This document shows, in pieces, positions 1 through 12,414 of a stretch of DNA of 64,000 bases. The notes under the pieces are model-generated. The model did no database searches, had not been told where the DNA came from, and saw only the letters and a list, made by a program, of their open reading frames with translations. Origin of the DNA: Xylogone sp. PMI_703 (Eukaryota; Ascomycota; Leotiomycetes); contig JAJTUQ010000001.1 in the NCBI GenBank assembly GCA_021399445.1, positions 744,001 through 808,000 on the forward strand, given 5' to 3'. Within the stretch, counting starts at the first letter, position 1; each line of letters starts with the position of its first letter. A program made the translations under genes and the position numbers.

Positions 1-1722
1 ATCGAGTCTGCCCTCCTATTAGAAAAATATTCGCCATCGAGTCTGTCAGACTATGATATTCTGATTCATGATCCTTTTGAGATTGCGAGATTGGCGATCT
101 CTGATCTACTAACCATAGCAGAACAGGAGTTTTTAGTGTCTCTATACTTCAGCAACTGTCATCCGTTCATTCCAATAATTCATAAACCGACCTTTGACAC
201 CAAACGGGACACTCAAGGTACTCATGTTCTGCTCTCTGTATTTGCTCTTGCTTGCCGTCATAACACGGACTTCAGCCGCAAGGCCGAGATTTTCTACGGT
301 TTAGCTAAACAGGCTACTCAAGCTACTTATATGAACCCTGATATTAGCACCCTCGTTGCACTTCTGCTACAGGCAGTTTACGAGATTGGGCATCCGAATA
401 CCAGCGTCCACTGCGTGACTACAATAGGTGCCGCGCTTGCTCTCGCAAGCTCGTTTCGACTATTGCGGATGGATGAGGAGCATGCAGATAAGAGGAACCA
501 GTGGATAGAGAGACCAAAGAATTGGATCGAAGAGGAAGGAAGAAGGAGAGCATTTTTAATGGTTCTATCGATTTCCAGATGGGGTTCTACAGTACAACAG
601 CGAGAGCTGGGGTTCCCAGTCAAAAAGGAGATAAGCGTTTACCTTCCTATTAGTGATCAGGTGTGGTTTGCAGGGGTAAGCATCTTGGTTTCATTTGCTC
701 AAATCTCTGTCAACTTGACAACGGGAAATTGAGAGCATTGCATACATGTCCCTGCTTGATATCTATCTAACATTTGAATAGGGGCATCAGAGACCAAGGA
801 CCGAACCGATAACCTCACTTAGTACATGTAGTGATTTAGGGCCATTTGCACGGTTTGTCCAAGCTCAAGGATTATATTCTAAAGTCAACGACTTCAACCA
901 ATCTTACCCCCTTCGAGAAGCTTCTGAGAACGAGAGAGAGCTATCACGTATCGATTCCTTGATCCAGAATTTCATCATAACATTTGCACCAAAGTGGCAG
1001 GATCCGCTTCTTGACGGTGAGCATCTGCTAGATCCCACGACTTTGGCTATGGTCCATTGTGCTAGCTTGCTCTTGCATCATCCAATTGTACATAAGTACA
1101 AGAAGGACAGAAATGGCGCTTCTAGAAAACGATGTTCTGCCGGTGCTGAAAATATCCTCGACATCATACATCTCATACATAAAAACCCAAAGGTCGGTAA
1201 TTATATGCTACCACATCCTCTTGTTATCGCTGCTCGAGTAAGGCTGCTCGAGTTGCTAGAACAGAGAGGCCATTATCGAGGACGAGACACAGATCTTATT
1301 GTGAGCGCATTGCACAGTTTAGGCAAGAATTGGGGTATGCAAGGTATGGGTTCATAATCCTTCAAGGTCTTATATGACGCACTCTAAGAGTTATTACAGA
1401 AAAGCTAGTAGACCACGCTACAAGATTAGAGGCAAATAAGATGCCTTTTAGTGAACCACTAACAGCATTCGAGCCAAAGAATGAAGGGCCCGTACCTCGT
1501 CAGCGAGCCATATCACTAGTACAACAGCGTTCTCTATACTCCCGAGCTTCAATGAATCTTTCAATACCCGGTATGGGAGAAAGCTCAATAAATATGGATG
1601 AGATAGGACTTCAAGATCCTGTCCTGGATTCGGGGTCATTTTCAGTGGATAATGATATCTTCAGCTGGCCAGCTGAGGTATTCAGCCATAATTGGCAGAT
1701 TGGAGAAGGCCCTCTGTGGTAG
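1..1722 (+). CDS. Fungal-specific transcription factor, C-terminal part (5' end outside window)
   Basis: The frame is open from base 1, so the N-terminus and any Zn2Cys6 cluster lie upstream of the window. Three exons fit: 1-675, 782-1343 and 1400-1722, giving about 519 visible residues. Intron 1 opens with GTAAGC and intron 2 with GTATGG; the phases join cleanly. The segment around YFSNCHPFIPIIHKPTFD is the start of the fungal-specific transcription-factor domain (middle homology region) found in Zn2Cys6 regulators. The C-terminus is polar and acidic, as in activation domains. The neighbour at 1931-3878 is a convergent homogentisate dioxygenase-like gene, so a regulatory link to aromatic catabolism is possible but unproven. 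Domain identity is firm; target genes are unknown. Confidence 0.8.
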
Positions 1723-1930
1723 CGTATAGCGGCTTGGAAATAATATTGGAATGGTTAAGGGACGAATTGCTTGCTATTCCTATTGAGTTCAATTTCCTCT
1801 CATGTCAATTACATAATGTTATCCCTAACAGCCCAAAGTAGGATATTTCAGAAATCCAGGCAATGACTAATTATTTGCATTCTTGGTTTAATACATTGTT
1901 TGTAAGAAGACCTAAGGAATTACTTTCTCA

Positions 1931-3878
1931 CTATGCATTGCTAACCGAGCCATTACCATTTGTGTGTACCTTGTCCTCAACACCGATCGTAGTATAATTA
2001 CTATTCAATGATCTTTCTAGAAGTTCGTCTAGTTGATCATCATGGTAGTAAACCTCGTCATACTGCTTTCTACGAGCCTTTTCAAGCTTTATATGCTGGA
2101 GGAGAGCTTTTACTTTTGGATCGGTGGAGAATTGGTCCTAGATGTATATTAGAATCGATCTAGCAAGAGGATCATCGTGAATTGCAGGGTCATACCGGCA
2201 TTCTATCCCAAACTGCAGGATCTGTAGCTTCATCATGTCCAGCGTCAAGTCCCCATTTGGTGAACAGGAGGGATCTGCTACTCTCCATCATGAATGTCAT
2301 ATTGCCTGTGGTCGCTATTAGGATTCAGGATTCAACTATGTTAGGAAAGATGACAGACCTTGACCAAAAATTCGAGGCTCATTCACCATTTTCCTTCTCT
2401 CATTGACAAATGGATCCGAAAATCCACCATGAGCAGTGTGGCCAGCTTCGTAGCTTCCTCCGCCCGACATGAATTTTCCTGATCTTCCACCTCCTTTGCC
2501 ATAGATATTGGCAATAAATTCGGAAGCAGAGTTTCTATGAAAATAAGGCAGTCTGAAAGTGTTCGAGGCTACATCCCACTTTGGTCCAAACCAGATAAAA
2601 TCCACAAGTCTGTAACCATCTCGGGGTCAGTAGTTGCTATCTTCAAGTATAGACTACTACTTACGGCACATTTGGATCGCGAGATTTAGCAGTGAGAACT
2701 GTCCAGACAGAGGGATCTGTATGATCAACTGAAATCGAACCTTGGGCGACAAATTTTGTCAAATCATACTTTAAAGAAGCAAAAGTTAGCTTCGAGCTAT
2801 TGACCTATACCATAGTTTCATAACATACCTTAAACGGAACACAATTGCCATGCCACGCAGCAACATCGAATGGAGAATGATCTTGAATAATCGCATGGTA
2901 TTCACCATTGATCTTCTCAACAATTCGCCATGTCTCATGGAGATTGTCATCAATATGTGCTACTGGGAACATGAAATCGCGCGGATTAGCACAACCATGG
3001 CCACCAATAGGGCCGAGATCCGGGAGCTCCCATTTACTACCCCAAATCTCGATGATGAACCCTCTGGCTGCAATTGTACCCTCTGCTGGATTTAGGCAAT
3101 ATTTGATTCCACGCTGGATGACTGCAATTTCTCCGGGTTGAAGGTACATTTTGCCTAGTTCGGTCTGGATATCCAGATTTCCCAGTTGAGCAATGATCAA
3201 GAAATCGCCGTCGGCATTAAGGAATGCTCTATGATCCATAGACTTATTGATTAGATATACATGTAATGCCATTCCTTCTCTAATATTTGCGTCTCCACTG
3301 CCCCCTATTGCATGTAGTCCATCTACGAAATCGACTTCGTTACCATCGGATGGTAGTTCAAATGGGGGCCACTCATACTGAGCAGGCATCATCTTTACAC
3401 GTGGATTACAGGCAAGGAAACAGCTTTCTAGATGGGCTTTGTGTTCAATTGTGGTGTATCCATCTATCTCAGGTCAGTACAACATTTAGTAGTGAAGTCT
3501 AACCGACTTACGGTTTGCAACACTCGGCCTGCAACGGTACATGTATGTGCTAGAATTTACGGTGCGAGGTGCTGTAAAAGCTGAAGATGTCAACCCTTCC
3601 GTGTATAGGTTGAAACGTGGGAGTTGGGGGTTGTTCTGCGCGATCGGTAGTGTCCCGGGTATCACTTCTGACTGGAGGCGATTTCCAAACCCATATTGAT
3701 ATTCATATGGGTCCTCAGCTCGAGTAGGTTTATTTGATTGAAGATCAGTATAGTGGAAAGCCTCTTTGAGGTCCCTGATAATTTGGCGAGGCTGCGGTTC
3801 TTTCATGGCTGTCTCTTTTTCTTGCCTCTGAAGAGTCTCACCTGGTGGTACCACTGGAGTTTCAATTTGTGCGGGCAT
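1931..3878 (-). CDS. hmgA: Homogentisate 1,2-dioxygenase-like protein
   Basis: Six exons (3878-3512, 3463-2829, 2768-2665, 2609-2359, 2305-2196, 2137-1931) give 557 residues, longer than the usual 440-480. Known enzymes of this family are non-haem iron ring-cleavage dioxygenases converting homogentisate to maleylacetoacetate in tyrosine and phenylalanine breakdown. The N-terminus holds YEYQYGFGNRLQSE and a PRFNLYTEGLTSSAFTAPR-type block; the middle holds CANPRDF and AWHGN. The iron-ligand pattern is kept: His in YFHRN, Glu in SASEF and His in TAHGG. In human HGD the stretch between SEF and TPHG holds a second His (LHS); here that spot reads SYE, so active-site geometry may differ. The C-terminal MTFMMESSRSLLFTKWGL is followed by a charged extension after a small intron. 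One splice donor (GTCTGT at 2358) is non-optimal. It may be a divergent paralogue acting on a related substrate. Confidence 0.85.
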
Positions 3879-5075
3879 ATTGTTAGATTTTCCTGGTATG
3901 CCACAAGTAAAGGAGTAGACGACTCAAAAGAGAAGCTTTGAACATTTCCATGTTGACAAGGAGCTACGTAACATCTATTTTTCCAAGATCCGTTCCCCGC
4001 ATCTCCAAAAGTAAAGGATAGTACTGCACTGCTGTAATTTGATGATATTTTCATTCTGCTGGGTTAATGTTCCTCCTTAATGCAACTTCGAGACTGCTCT
4101 TGCAGAGGCGTCCAGTTACACCCGTCTATTCATCAGTGGGGCATCTCTGCTTTGGTCCGCACCACCATTAATATTGCGCCGATTGGCTGCAAGCCTCGAG
4201 AAATGGACAAGTACACATCTCCAGCTTTGGTGGTTCAAATCAGAGCTTCTCGGTTGCTCAAAGATGTACGATATGTTGCATACATTAATTCTTGCCCTGG
4301 GATGACTGGCAGATTAATTTCATCGATCAGCTGCTATATGTAAGGCCCCACATCCACCTTGGCACCTCACGGTGATCTCTTGCAACTCTGGCTAAGGTTA
4401 TTATTGCTTGACTAGTATTTGTATGACTGCAATTATAGAAAGCAGCCTTGTCTAACCATACAAAATCCCCAAGAAACCAACCGCTTAGCATAATTCACTA
4501 TCAACCAACCAACCAACCGACTAACTGACTAACCACTTGTTGATAATTTTACTCCTGAAATGAATCTGTGTTTCCAATTTCAGGAGTAGGGAAAAGAATA
4601 CCGATTTCAGTAAGTGTAGTTTGTAAGGGGAAACCGTGGATAATTAATCTGATGCTTGATTCTTTGCGGCGTAGTGAGATTGTATGTTTCAACTAGAGCA
4701 AGATTTCCCAACAACTGGATCGATACAACCACTGGGAGAACCCAAAGGGCATTCGGGCCGCTGCTAGAAATAGAAGGCGGCACTGGCTGCTACCACTAGC
4801 TATGTTCACTCAAGAGTTGTAACATATGCGGTATGCTACTTATGATATTTAACTGCCCATTTGGCTGCTTATGAATCAGCTGCATTATACGAATCTATTT
4901 CTTGTTTCGAGGAGCTGTACCCACAGGAATGCCGGCGCTAGACGTATTGATAAAGTCGAGAATTTACTCAAGTGTAGCATTGGACCTATCCGTATCCATC
5001 GGATTTTTGTTCCATATAATCCTTATCAGGACCTTCCTCTCTCATAATAGCTTTCTCTTCTTTACGTCACCAGTC
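3879..5075. other. Intergenic region with short CCAA-type repeat
   Basis: This stretch should hold the promoter of the dioxygenase-like gene. A short simple repeat built on CCAA/CTAA units runs from about 4501 to 4535. The small open frames here show no family resemblance. I see no gene. Confidence 0.5.
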
Positions 5076-6079
5076 CTATCTATCGGTATTTAACAACTTA
5101 TCTTCACTACTCTCACGCCTTCTCTTTTTTATATTCCGAAGCTCCACGTCGATACCCGCGTCTCCAGTTTCCATGCAATGGTCATCAAGCTCCTGTTCCA
5201 ATTCGCCTTCTCGGATGAACCTGGCAATCTCCTCATAGCTAACAGAAACGGTTAAGTCAGTATCAGCATTGGGAAACAACTTCTTGATCATCCGCGCTGG
5301 AGCAAGATGGCTAAGTCTAATAGCCAACTCTCCTTGGCTAAAATTCCCCTGCTCGTCACGCACTATATCCCTGTCTATTACCTTCCTATTACTTAATCTC
5401 TCTGATTTCCTTCAATATCAAAATTTGGTACCCAAGTGCTCAAGTAAAAATATTTTGAACCTGGATTTGTTTCGATACCGATCGCAATTTGTATATCACC
5501 TAGGCTCTCAACAATATAATCTTCTGCCGCATTTGCTAAGCTTTTGCCTGATTGAGTATGAGCACACTTGATAACAGTGCCTGGATACCGCACGCGCTCA
5601 AGCTTGAGTTGCTGATCTGGCTCACGGTGCCAAGTCTTGGAAACCTGATTCGGGCTGATCCCAGACGTTGTACAGCTTTAATCAGACGCTTTGTGTCGGA
5701 ATTAACCCTCTTAGAGAGAAATTGTAGACGGTCGTAGAAGTAATCAATAAGTTTATGGGAGACGATCTCATGAATGACATTTGGCATGTGAATAATAATA
5801 CAGCGATCATTAATTAGATCATACCTGTCGCAACTCAAGGTTAGCTCCTATGAGAATAGAAGAATGCATTGCAGACTTTAGTTTATTTCCAACGTAATCT
5901 AAGACTTCCGGTTCAGATCTACTCAAATTCACCTTGGCTGACGCATGCGTTCCTGGGGATATACGATGGGATAGAGTGATAGGATCACGAGGATCTACTT
6001 GAAGCTCCAGAAGAAAACGCTGCACAAGAGGGTTTAAAATTGGATAAGTGGTTGCAGATGAATGAAGTGCACTTGTTTA
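5076..6079 (-). pseudogene. Relic of an expanded fungal PD-(D/E)XK-like protein family
   Basis: Four blocks in order on the minus strand match a fungal family of unknown function that I associate with PD-(D/E)XK-type nuclease folds. They are a MPNVIHE segment, then EPDQQLKLERVRYPGTVIK with AAEDYIVESLGDIQIAIGIE, then YLSTWVP, then RDEQGNFSQGELAIRLSHLA with VSYEEIARFI. They lie in different frames. The reading must shift near 5822-5830, near 5621-5630 and near 5400-5405, and none of these can be spliced with GT-AG introns. Three shifts in about 1 kb indicate a dead copy. A start codon is not clear; the upstream end is approximate. The family assignment is from memory of its consensus (yPGvVIe...Ladd-YI..s.G.I..viGl) and has not been searched. 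Confidence 0.6.
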
Positions 6080-7722
6080 TCGGTCGCTGGGGGCGGGAGC
6101 GGGAGCTAACTGCGCCTGGCGGAGTTACCAACTGGTGGTGTTTACCGCCGATGTCTCCTGTTATTGGCATCAGGCTATAGTATTGATTGAAATGGTACTC
6201 CATTGAAGAGACAATGGCGGCTCGGCCGTGGATAGCACATGGAATGAATACGTGAAAGAGGTGGTAAATGTGATCCAGATGACGCGATTGGTGGGTTTTG
6301 TCTAGGTAGCTAGGGGCTAATCTCGATCACGTGATTTTGATCGAAATTGATATAAGGTTACTCCGTGGCCAATCAAAGAGCAGCAAATCGTAGGTCTTGA
6401 GAAGAGAAAGCGAAGGGAAGAAGGAGAAAGAGATCTGGAATTGAAGCCGTTAAAGATATCACAGAGGCGGAGAGAAGGCCGGGACAGACCAAACCCGGAG
6501 AAGTGGCTCCCAGGTCTAGGCACAATCCCCAGTGAAACCCCCCTGGTTCCATTGCGGCCGATGGAGCGAGCCCGGGCGCAGCAGTACCAGAGAACCTTAA
6601 GGCCATCCAGTTTGGTGGGATTGAAACTCGGGAAGCATCATGACAGGCTCGTCACTCTCGACTAGGATTGACCCTGGGAGACATCTTGGCACTCTGACTG
6701 ACTTGCAAGACGTGCCACCAATAGAGAGGGGCATCTCCACGGAACCAAGACGGATATCGGGACGCTAACATAGAGAGACACGTTGCTCTGGGACCTGGAT
6801 CTGATCACCCTCTGGGGGCTGAAACGGGAGATCACGACCTGAGACGAGGTGGATGTATGCGGCCATGTCTGTGCGCGGCATCGGTTCCTAATTCGGACGG
6901 GCATGCTCGTATTTTCAGCTCATCTTTTGAAGTGAACAATCTGAAGGTTGGAGCTTACTTTTCATATGTCTTAGACGGTAGATGCAATGGGGTTTGCATT
7001 CAAGAGCAGACGCGTCCTGGAGAGAATGGTGGAAGAGCAGGGGGTGGAGATATATAGGCCTTATCACGTCACCCATGGCGTGTACCTAGTCGAAATTTAA
7101 GATGAAGCTAAAGGATAGAGCTGATTCGGGATATGAGAGCATAGAGAACTTGAAGGAGTTATAGTTTTGTATTAGTTTTTTATGATCTACAAATTATCTG
7201 GTGAGAGGTGTTGTTTTATTGTTTTTATTCTTTACTTGAAATAAGGGAACGTATCGTGAGTATAGCGAGGTTGATTTATTCCTCTAGGAGGCGTCTAGGT
7301 GTATTACTGTATATTAAAAGGGGTAACCCTGGACGATGAGTTACTCGGTGAATGCATTTCACAATTTGATTTTATTGTTAACGAACATTATTATCGTTAA
7401 AGCGTAGGTAAGATGACCATTGACCATTAATTATACATTACATCCATAACAAAAAGCGATAAGTTGCACCAGTTAAACCTGTTCAGCAGAATAAGAAACT
7501 CAAATTCAGCAAAAAAAAACTTCCATAATTGAGAGACCCGTTGAGTATAGACATTGGAGGCCTGTCTCTAATATTCCTTAATATTGTTGCCTAGAATGCC
7601 TAGTCAGTGCCTAGTCACTATCAGCCACGGTGGGCACCATATAAGACAGGTTTCTTATATAATGTTGTCAGCTTTCACCTAGTTAAATGCTCCTAGAATA
7701 AATTCTTCAAGAAACATGACAT
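6080..7722. other. Intergenic region with GC-rich island
   Basis: Bases about 6430-6910 are clearly richer in G and C than the flanks and hold overlapping open frames on both strands, none of recognisable family. From about 7080 to 7720 the sequence turns AT-rich. The island may be a fragment of inserted DNA or a decayed gene; nothing supports a specific call. Confidence 0.35.
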
Positions 7723-10486
7723 CTACTTTAACATGAAACTTCTTTTGGGACCCAAATCCCACGCCTTCAGTACGGATTCTCTTTCTGAGCCCTCAAGCTC
7801 AATCTTAAGAAGCCCGCTCCGAAATGATGTTTTGTTCACTGTATGGACAATAAGACAGATAATGGCATCCGGTTCCTCGCGCTCAAACAAAGAGATCCGA
7901 CCCTGGCGAGCCTTTGGTGCTTTCTTATCCGCGGCTTGGATACCTTTGAAGATATCCTTACGGGGTTCTCCGTACGCTCCTATTACCAAGCACTCAAGTT
8001 CTCGATCCATTAACTTCTTGTGAAATCTTTTCAATGAAGTAGGCCCTCTCGATAGGCTTATGCGTATAGACTTGGAAGGGATCCGTCTGGATGGCATGCG
8101 TGAATGCTTCTCCCAAAGCTTCAGCTTCTCAGGGTTGAGTACATACGCGTCAAAATACAACGTATTTGCTGTGAGAAGCCTCTGTATGATGAGATTCTTG
8201 TACTGTGCTAAGCCTGTCAACCAGTCATAGTCTTTTGGGTAATCTTCTCGAAGGCCTATCTGTACAGAGCTCAAGTAACTAGTCCAGCAGTAAGGAAGGT
8301 CCTTCCTCAATTCAATCTCGCCAAACCATCCTGCCCATGACCAAGATGGGAATCCGCTCCTACGCTGTGGCTTGGGATTGTCGTATGGAGTCCAGGGTAA
8401 TTGTGCACGCATGTGACCTGGCCAATTTTTGGGATTGTTTAGACCCGGTTCACTAAACTTCTGTATACAATGCGTCCAGGCCAGAGCGTAGCTGAGATGG
8501 TCTAGATGTGCTGGTCTAATGTCCCCCAACATTGCGATTGGGAAAGGAATAGGAATTCCAGCTAAACTAACTATCTTTGCGGTCGTTCTGGCGTAGAAGC
8601 GGGCAATACCCGCAAATGCGTTCAAGACATCATCCTTATTCGTCAACTTTCTTTTCGTGTACTCCTGGATATGATATTGACATCTACGAATGGTGTCAAT
8701 CTTGCGATGATTCGCCTTATTCTGCTTCACATTGAGATGAGAAAATCTGTTCGAGTTGCCGCATACGAATTTTCCAGCACGGTGATAGGCCCTAACACGT
8801 TGGCCAGTCTCAATGTGGAGAATTTTCAGGTTGCTCTTAAAGGTTTCCACGCAATTCATTGCGTTGCATTCAAAATATGCGTGGTAATCAGTGAAGAATA
8901 AACGTCGAGTTGATAATAGTCCTTCTTGATAAGTCCATCCCCTGGTCGACCATTTGGATTGGCTGATACAGATATGCGGGTCAGGCATTGTGGATATAAA
9001 TTCATACTTCCCGATGGTGGTACATTGTCGTTGCCAGGATCGTGGCCTCGAGCTTACGCCAGGAAGCCCATAGTTTGAGTCAGATCCCAATGCAAAAATT
9101 GTTAGCTGTGAGCCAGCATAGATGTCTCCCATACGACTACACTGTTGTTGCTTCTCGGTTTCACTACTTTGATCAATGCAATACTTATCTACCCAGAGGA
9201 AGCGATAACCTAGGGCTTTAGTTACTTGAATAGCATCTCGAATTGTGAGTGGAATCTCATTAGGAAGCCTCAATAGCGATTTATTCTCAGGAACAGTGGA
9301 AGCACGGTTGGTTATTTCAACTACGGGCTTCTTTAATCAAAATGAGAGTCAGCTTCTATTTTGGTATGAATTAAGAAGTCAGCTGGAGCGAAAGAGCTCC
9401 AGCCTTTGTACGTGCTCTCTTTGTGGTGTCTCGTTCCCAGTTAACGTTAACATTGGCGTTTTACTTGGAGATGGACTTCCCCATACGTAGCTAAGAGCTA
9501 CGTAGTTGTCGACAGGGTCATGATGCCGGATGATCAAATCGCCAGAATTGCAGTCAATTACCTTCATTCCTTTGACCCTGGGTGATTTCGGGTTGCAAAG
9601 ATTTTTGTGATGTTTGCAGAATTTCAGCCATGGTAGAGCCACATTAGGGTCAAACCTTTCAGATACTTGTTGAGGCAGGAAAATCTTTGACTCTGCGCAT
9701 CCTTTAGGTAGAATGACAACCATCCCATGCGATGCGATATGTGACTGCAGATTGTCTCTCCACTTACGTCCGAATGGAACAACGGCGATGTGATATGGTG
9801 CATTGTGTTTCCGGAGCTCGTTCATCGATTTTTGGAAATCGTTAACATGGGTAAGATGTCGGAGGTGCCGAAAGACGTGTATTCGATCGCCAAAATAGTG
9901 CCCTTTCCATTCTGAGGGATCTAGACTCCTGAGAAATGGTTCTATCCAAGGAGCATGCAGTTGACGGCAGAGTTGACAGGCCGTAGAGGGTGAGACATTT
10001 CGATAGCGTTTCCCAACGTTCACGATCAGTTTACCGTGCCAGTCAATTCGTCCCTTGTAGCTCATCCACTCATCTATTTTGTCCCAAGGTATGCGGGAAC
10101 ACTCCTTGCAAAGCTGATTGTTTGATGACGGATATACATGACGAGGACGTTTGCTGATAGGATTGCGATCCCTGGAAGACTCGCGGCTGTTCTGCTGGGT
10201 CCTCTTTCCTAACACGGAATGCAGCAGTGGCACAGGACCATCTTTCAAGTTGTAGTGTTTACTTGTGTAACCGGGTGTCTGTAAGATATTGTTAACAAAT
10301 AGCTAGAGCAACTCGAAGAGTCACATAGTCTCATCCAAGCAGTGGAATACTCACAAGTTGTCGCTGCCTGAAGTGATTTATACGGGACCTCTCTTGGTAA
10401 GCTTGTTCCTGTTGTCGAGGTGGGCCTTCCCGAGCGTCTCCAATCCATGGCGTCGCGTGACTTGCGTGTTGTTTCATGGGTAACAT
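7723..10486 (-). CDS. HET-domain (heterokaryon incompatibility-type) protein
   Basis: Three exons fit: 10486-10355, 10278-9412 and 9330-7723, giving 868 residues. Exon joins are in phase, with GTGAGT and GTACAA donors and ACAG and AAAG acceptors. The HET domain starts near residue 300 with YVALSYVWG and continues across the second intron through ALGYRFLWVDKYCIDQ, MGDIYAGSQLTIFAL and STRGWTYQEGLLSTRRLFF. HET domains are found in proteins controlling allorecognition and cell death in Pezizomycotina, and the family is usually expanded. The roughly 300-residue N-terminal extension carries paired Cys motifs (LCKEC, CQLCRQL), common ahead of fungal HET domains. The N-terminal exon rests on frame continuity; the start could also be the ATG at 10477. 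Partner and role are unknown. Confidence 0.8.
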
Positions 10487-11400
10487 TAGTGACTCTTTTT
10501 TTCCAAATAGATCTTCTTGAATGATACTCAGCAGTAGAAGCGAAGACTGAGAATATATTCTAAGTGAGTAGTTGTGGGTTGTTGAACTGTTATGAGTGTG
10601 AGTCACACAATGTTGAATGCGCCATCTATTGAAATACGCCCTCCAGCGCGTATCAAACATGGACAATGGTACCAAAATAGCCAGAAACATGGTACCAGAA
10701 AATCAAAAAACTTATAGGTCGGGAAATTGTCTCTTCTTATTGGGCTGTGATTTTGGATGGCGGCGCCTACGAGGCATATTCCTCATGGCGAGGCTCTCAG
10801 TGTAAAAACAAAGTAGCACACCTTTTATCCCAAACTCGGGGCTAACACGAAAGCAATGCCTCAAAGGGGCAATAACATAACCGTGAGTTGTACAATACAC
10901 AATCTCGGGAAATGTATACTCAAGTTTATAAGAAGTAAAGGGTTAGCTTACTAATAATTGTTTTGTAAGATTACCAGCTTGACTATCCTTTTATCGAAGA
11001 TTGGGAGTAAGGCTATATTATCAAGCCACATCAAATGGTCAGTTCTGATAGGCTCAGTAAAAATGGTAAGGCACATCTAGGCCACTCGTGGCATCTAGCT
11101 TACAGCCATAACCATAGACATAGTGTTGTTAAACCTTAGGCTCCTAATGCGAGGTCTTGTTGATCTGATGCTTCGGATACCATTCAAGTTTGGCCTGTTG
11201 TGTGGATGGGTATTTGCAGACCAATAAGATCTGAGTTTATGGAGAGAGCAGGCGCATATATTTGTTCAGTAGATGCTCGACAAAATCAGACATTGTGACT
11301 CAACTTCAGACTCTTTGAAAGAAACACATTCGTGGCTCTTCGGGTTCAAGAATTTCTGACTCTACTAAATATCTGTGTAATTGGTTACATAGTTACAATT
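10487..11400. other. Intergenic region, no gene seen
   Basis: Upstream region of the HET gene and downstream region of the broken dehydrogenase. Only short open frames occur and none resembles a family. Confidence 0.4.
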
Positions 11401-12414
11401 TTATGAATCCGTAGTATTCTTTTTTCTAGCACTCAGCAACTCTTTGGTAAGATGATCTCTTTGAACCAAATCTGCCCCTTTCACTTCTCCATAAGCGCTC
11501 TCAGTCTGTCGGAAAACCTCTGCCTCCCATCCGGTATTTATATTCACATCCCCCAAGTCATCCCAGCAACCCTGGACCGTTCCACCAATATTTTTCATGA
11601 ACGCCTGAACGCCTTCTGCGCCACCTCCCATATGATACGACTTGAATGGGCCGGCAATCGCCCATCTTGGTCCCATGGAGTTTTCTACTATGAGATCTGC
11701 TTGTTCCACCGTGACCACTGCTTCATTAACGAGATGGATGCTTCTCTAAGTAACGCGAATGCTAGCCGATTAGCTACAAACCCGGTACATTCTTTTCCGA
11801 GCACGACTGGTACCTTTCCCAAAGTCTTCCAATAGTCTATGGCTTTTGTCACGAGTTTTGGATCAGTATTTGGAGCAGGTACAATTTCCAGCAATGGCAT
11901 GATATGAGGTGGGTTGTAGGGATGAATTATTAGCAGACGACTTGGAGTTTCCATACGCTCAGCCTGTTTGGATGCCGGGATTCCAGAAGTGCTACTCCAG
12001 AAGAGACAGTCACCTGGCGCAAATTTCTCTACCTCTAGCCATAGTGCTTGTTTGAATGGTTCATTTTCTAGACCTTGCTCTTGAACAATATTGGCCTTTT
12101 CTACGGCGTCTTGTAGAGTCGATGCGATACGAAGCCGGCCAGAAGTGAAGAGGCCGCTAATTCCGCCTATCTTGTCTAAGTCATCAATGTATCCTATATA
12201 TGATGTTAGGAAATTAAGGCCAGGGTCGTCTTAATGGATCGCATAGTATGTACTAACTTGGAAGTGTCTCCAAGATGTAACTTTGAATGTCTGTTCGAGT
12301 ATCATAGATCGTTACATGGCAATTTCGAGGTTGAGTCAAGTGCGATGCAGCAAATGATAGCCCGATAATCCCTGCGCCTATAAGTGTAACGTTAATCTGG
12401 CTTTCCTGCTCCAT
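11401..12414 (-). pseudogene. 3-hydroxyacyl-CoA dehydrogenase-like gene with a frameshift
   Basis: Exon 1 (12414-12258) encodes the NAD-binding start with the GAGIIG fingerprint. A GTTAGT...TATAG intron (12257-12194) leads into exon 2 (12193-11401). The protein follows the short 3-hydroxyacyl-CoA / L-gulonate / carnitine dehydrogenase pattern: FWSSTSGIPAS, the HPYNPPHIMPLLEIVP segment, KECTGFVANRL, then the C-terminal domain with ADLIVENSMGPRWAIAGPF and YHMGGG. At about 11731-11737 the frame changes between LREASI and LVNEAVVTVE. No intron can explain this, and total coding length is 950 bases, one short of a multiple of three. Either a one-base loss inactivates the gene or the assembly has an error. 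Apart from this site the gene looks fresh, with the catalytic-type HPYNPPH motif intact. Confidence 0.75.

Noticed and set aside
4230..4262. GGTTCAAATC word resembling a tRNA T-arm
   Set aside because: No matching acceptor stem, D-arm or anticodon arm around it. No tRNA or rRNA gene was recognised anywhere in the window.
4501..4535. CCAA-type repeat as a telomere-like or regulatory array
   Set aside because: Too short and irregular; a plain microsatellite explains it.
6441..6665. Open frames in the GC-rich island
   Set aside because: Overlapping frames on both strands are a composition effect; no conserved motif.
10331..10690. Separate 119-residue gene upstream of the HET gene
   Set aside because: Its 3' part joins the HET gene in phase as a first coding exon; the rest has no support.
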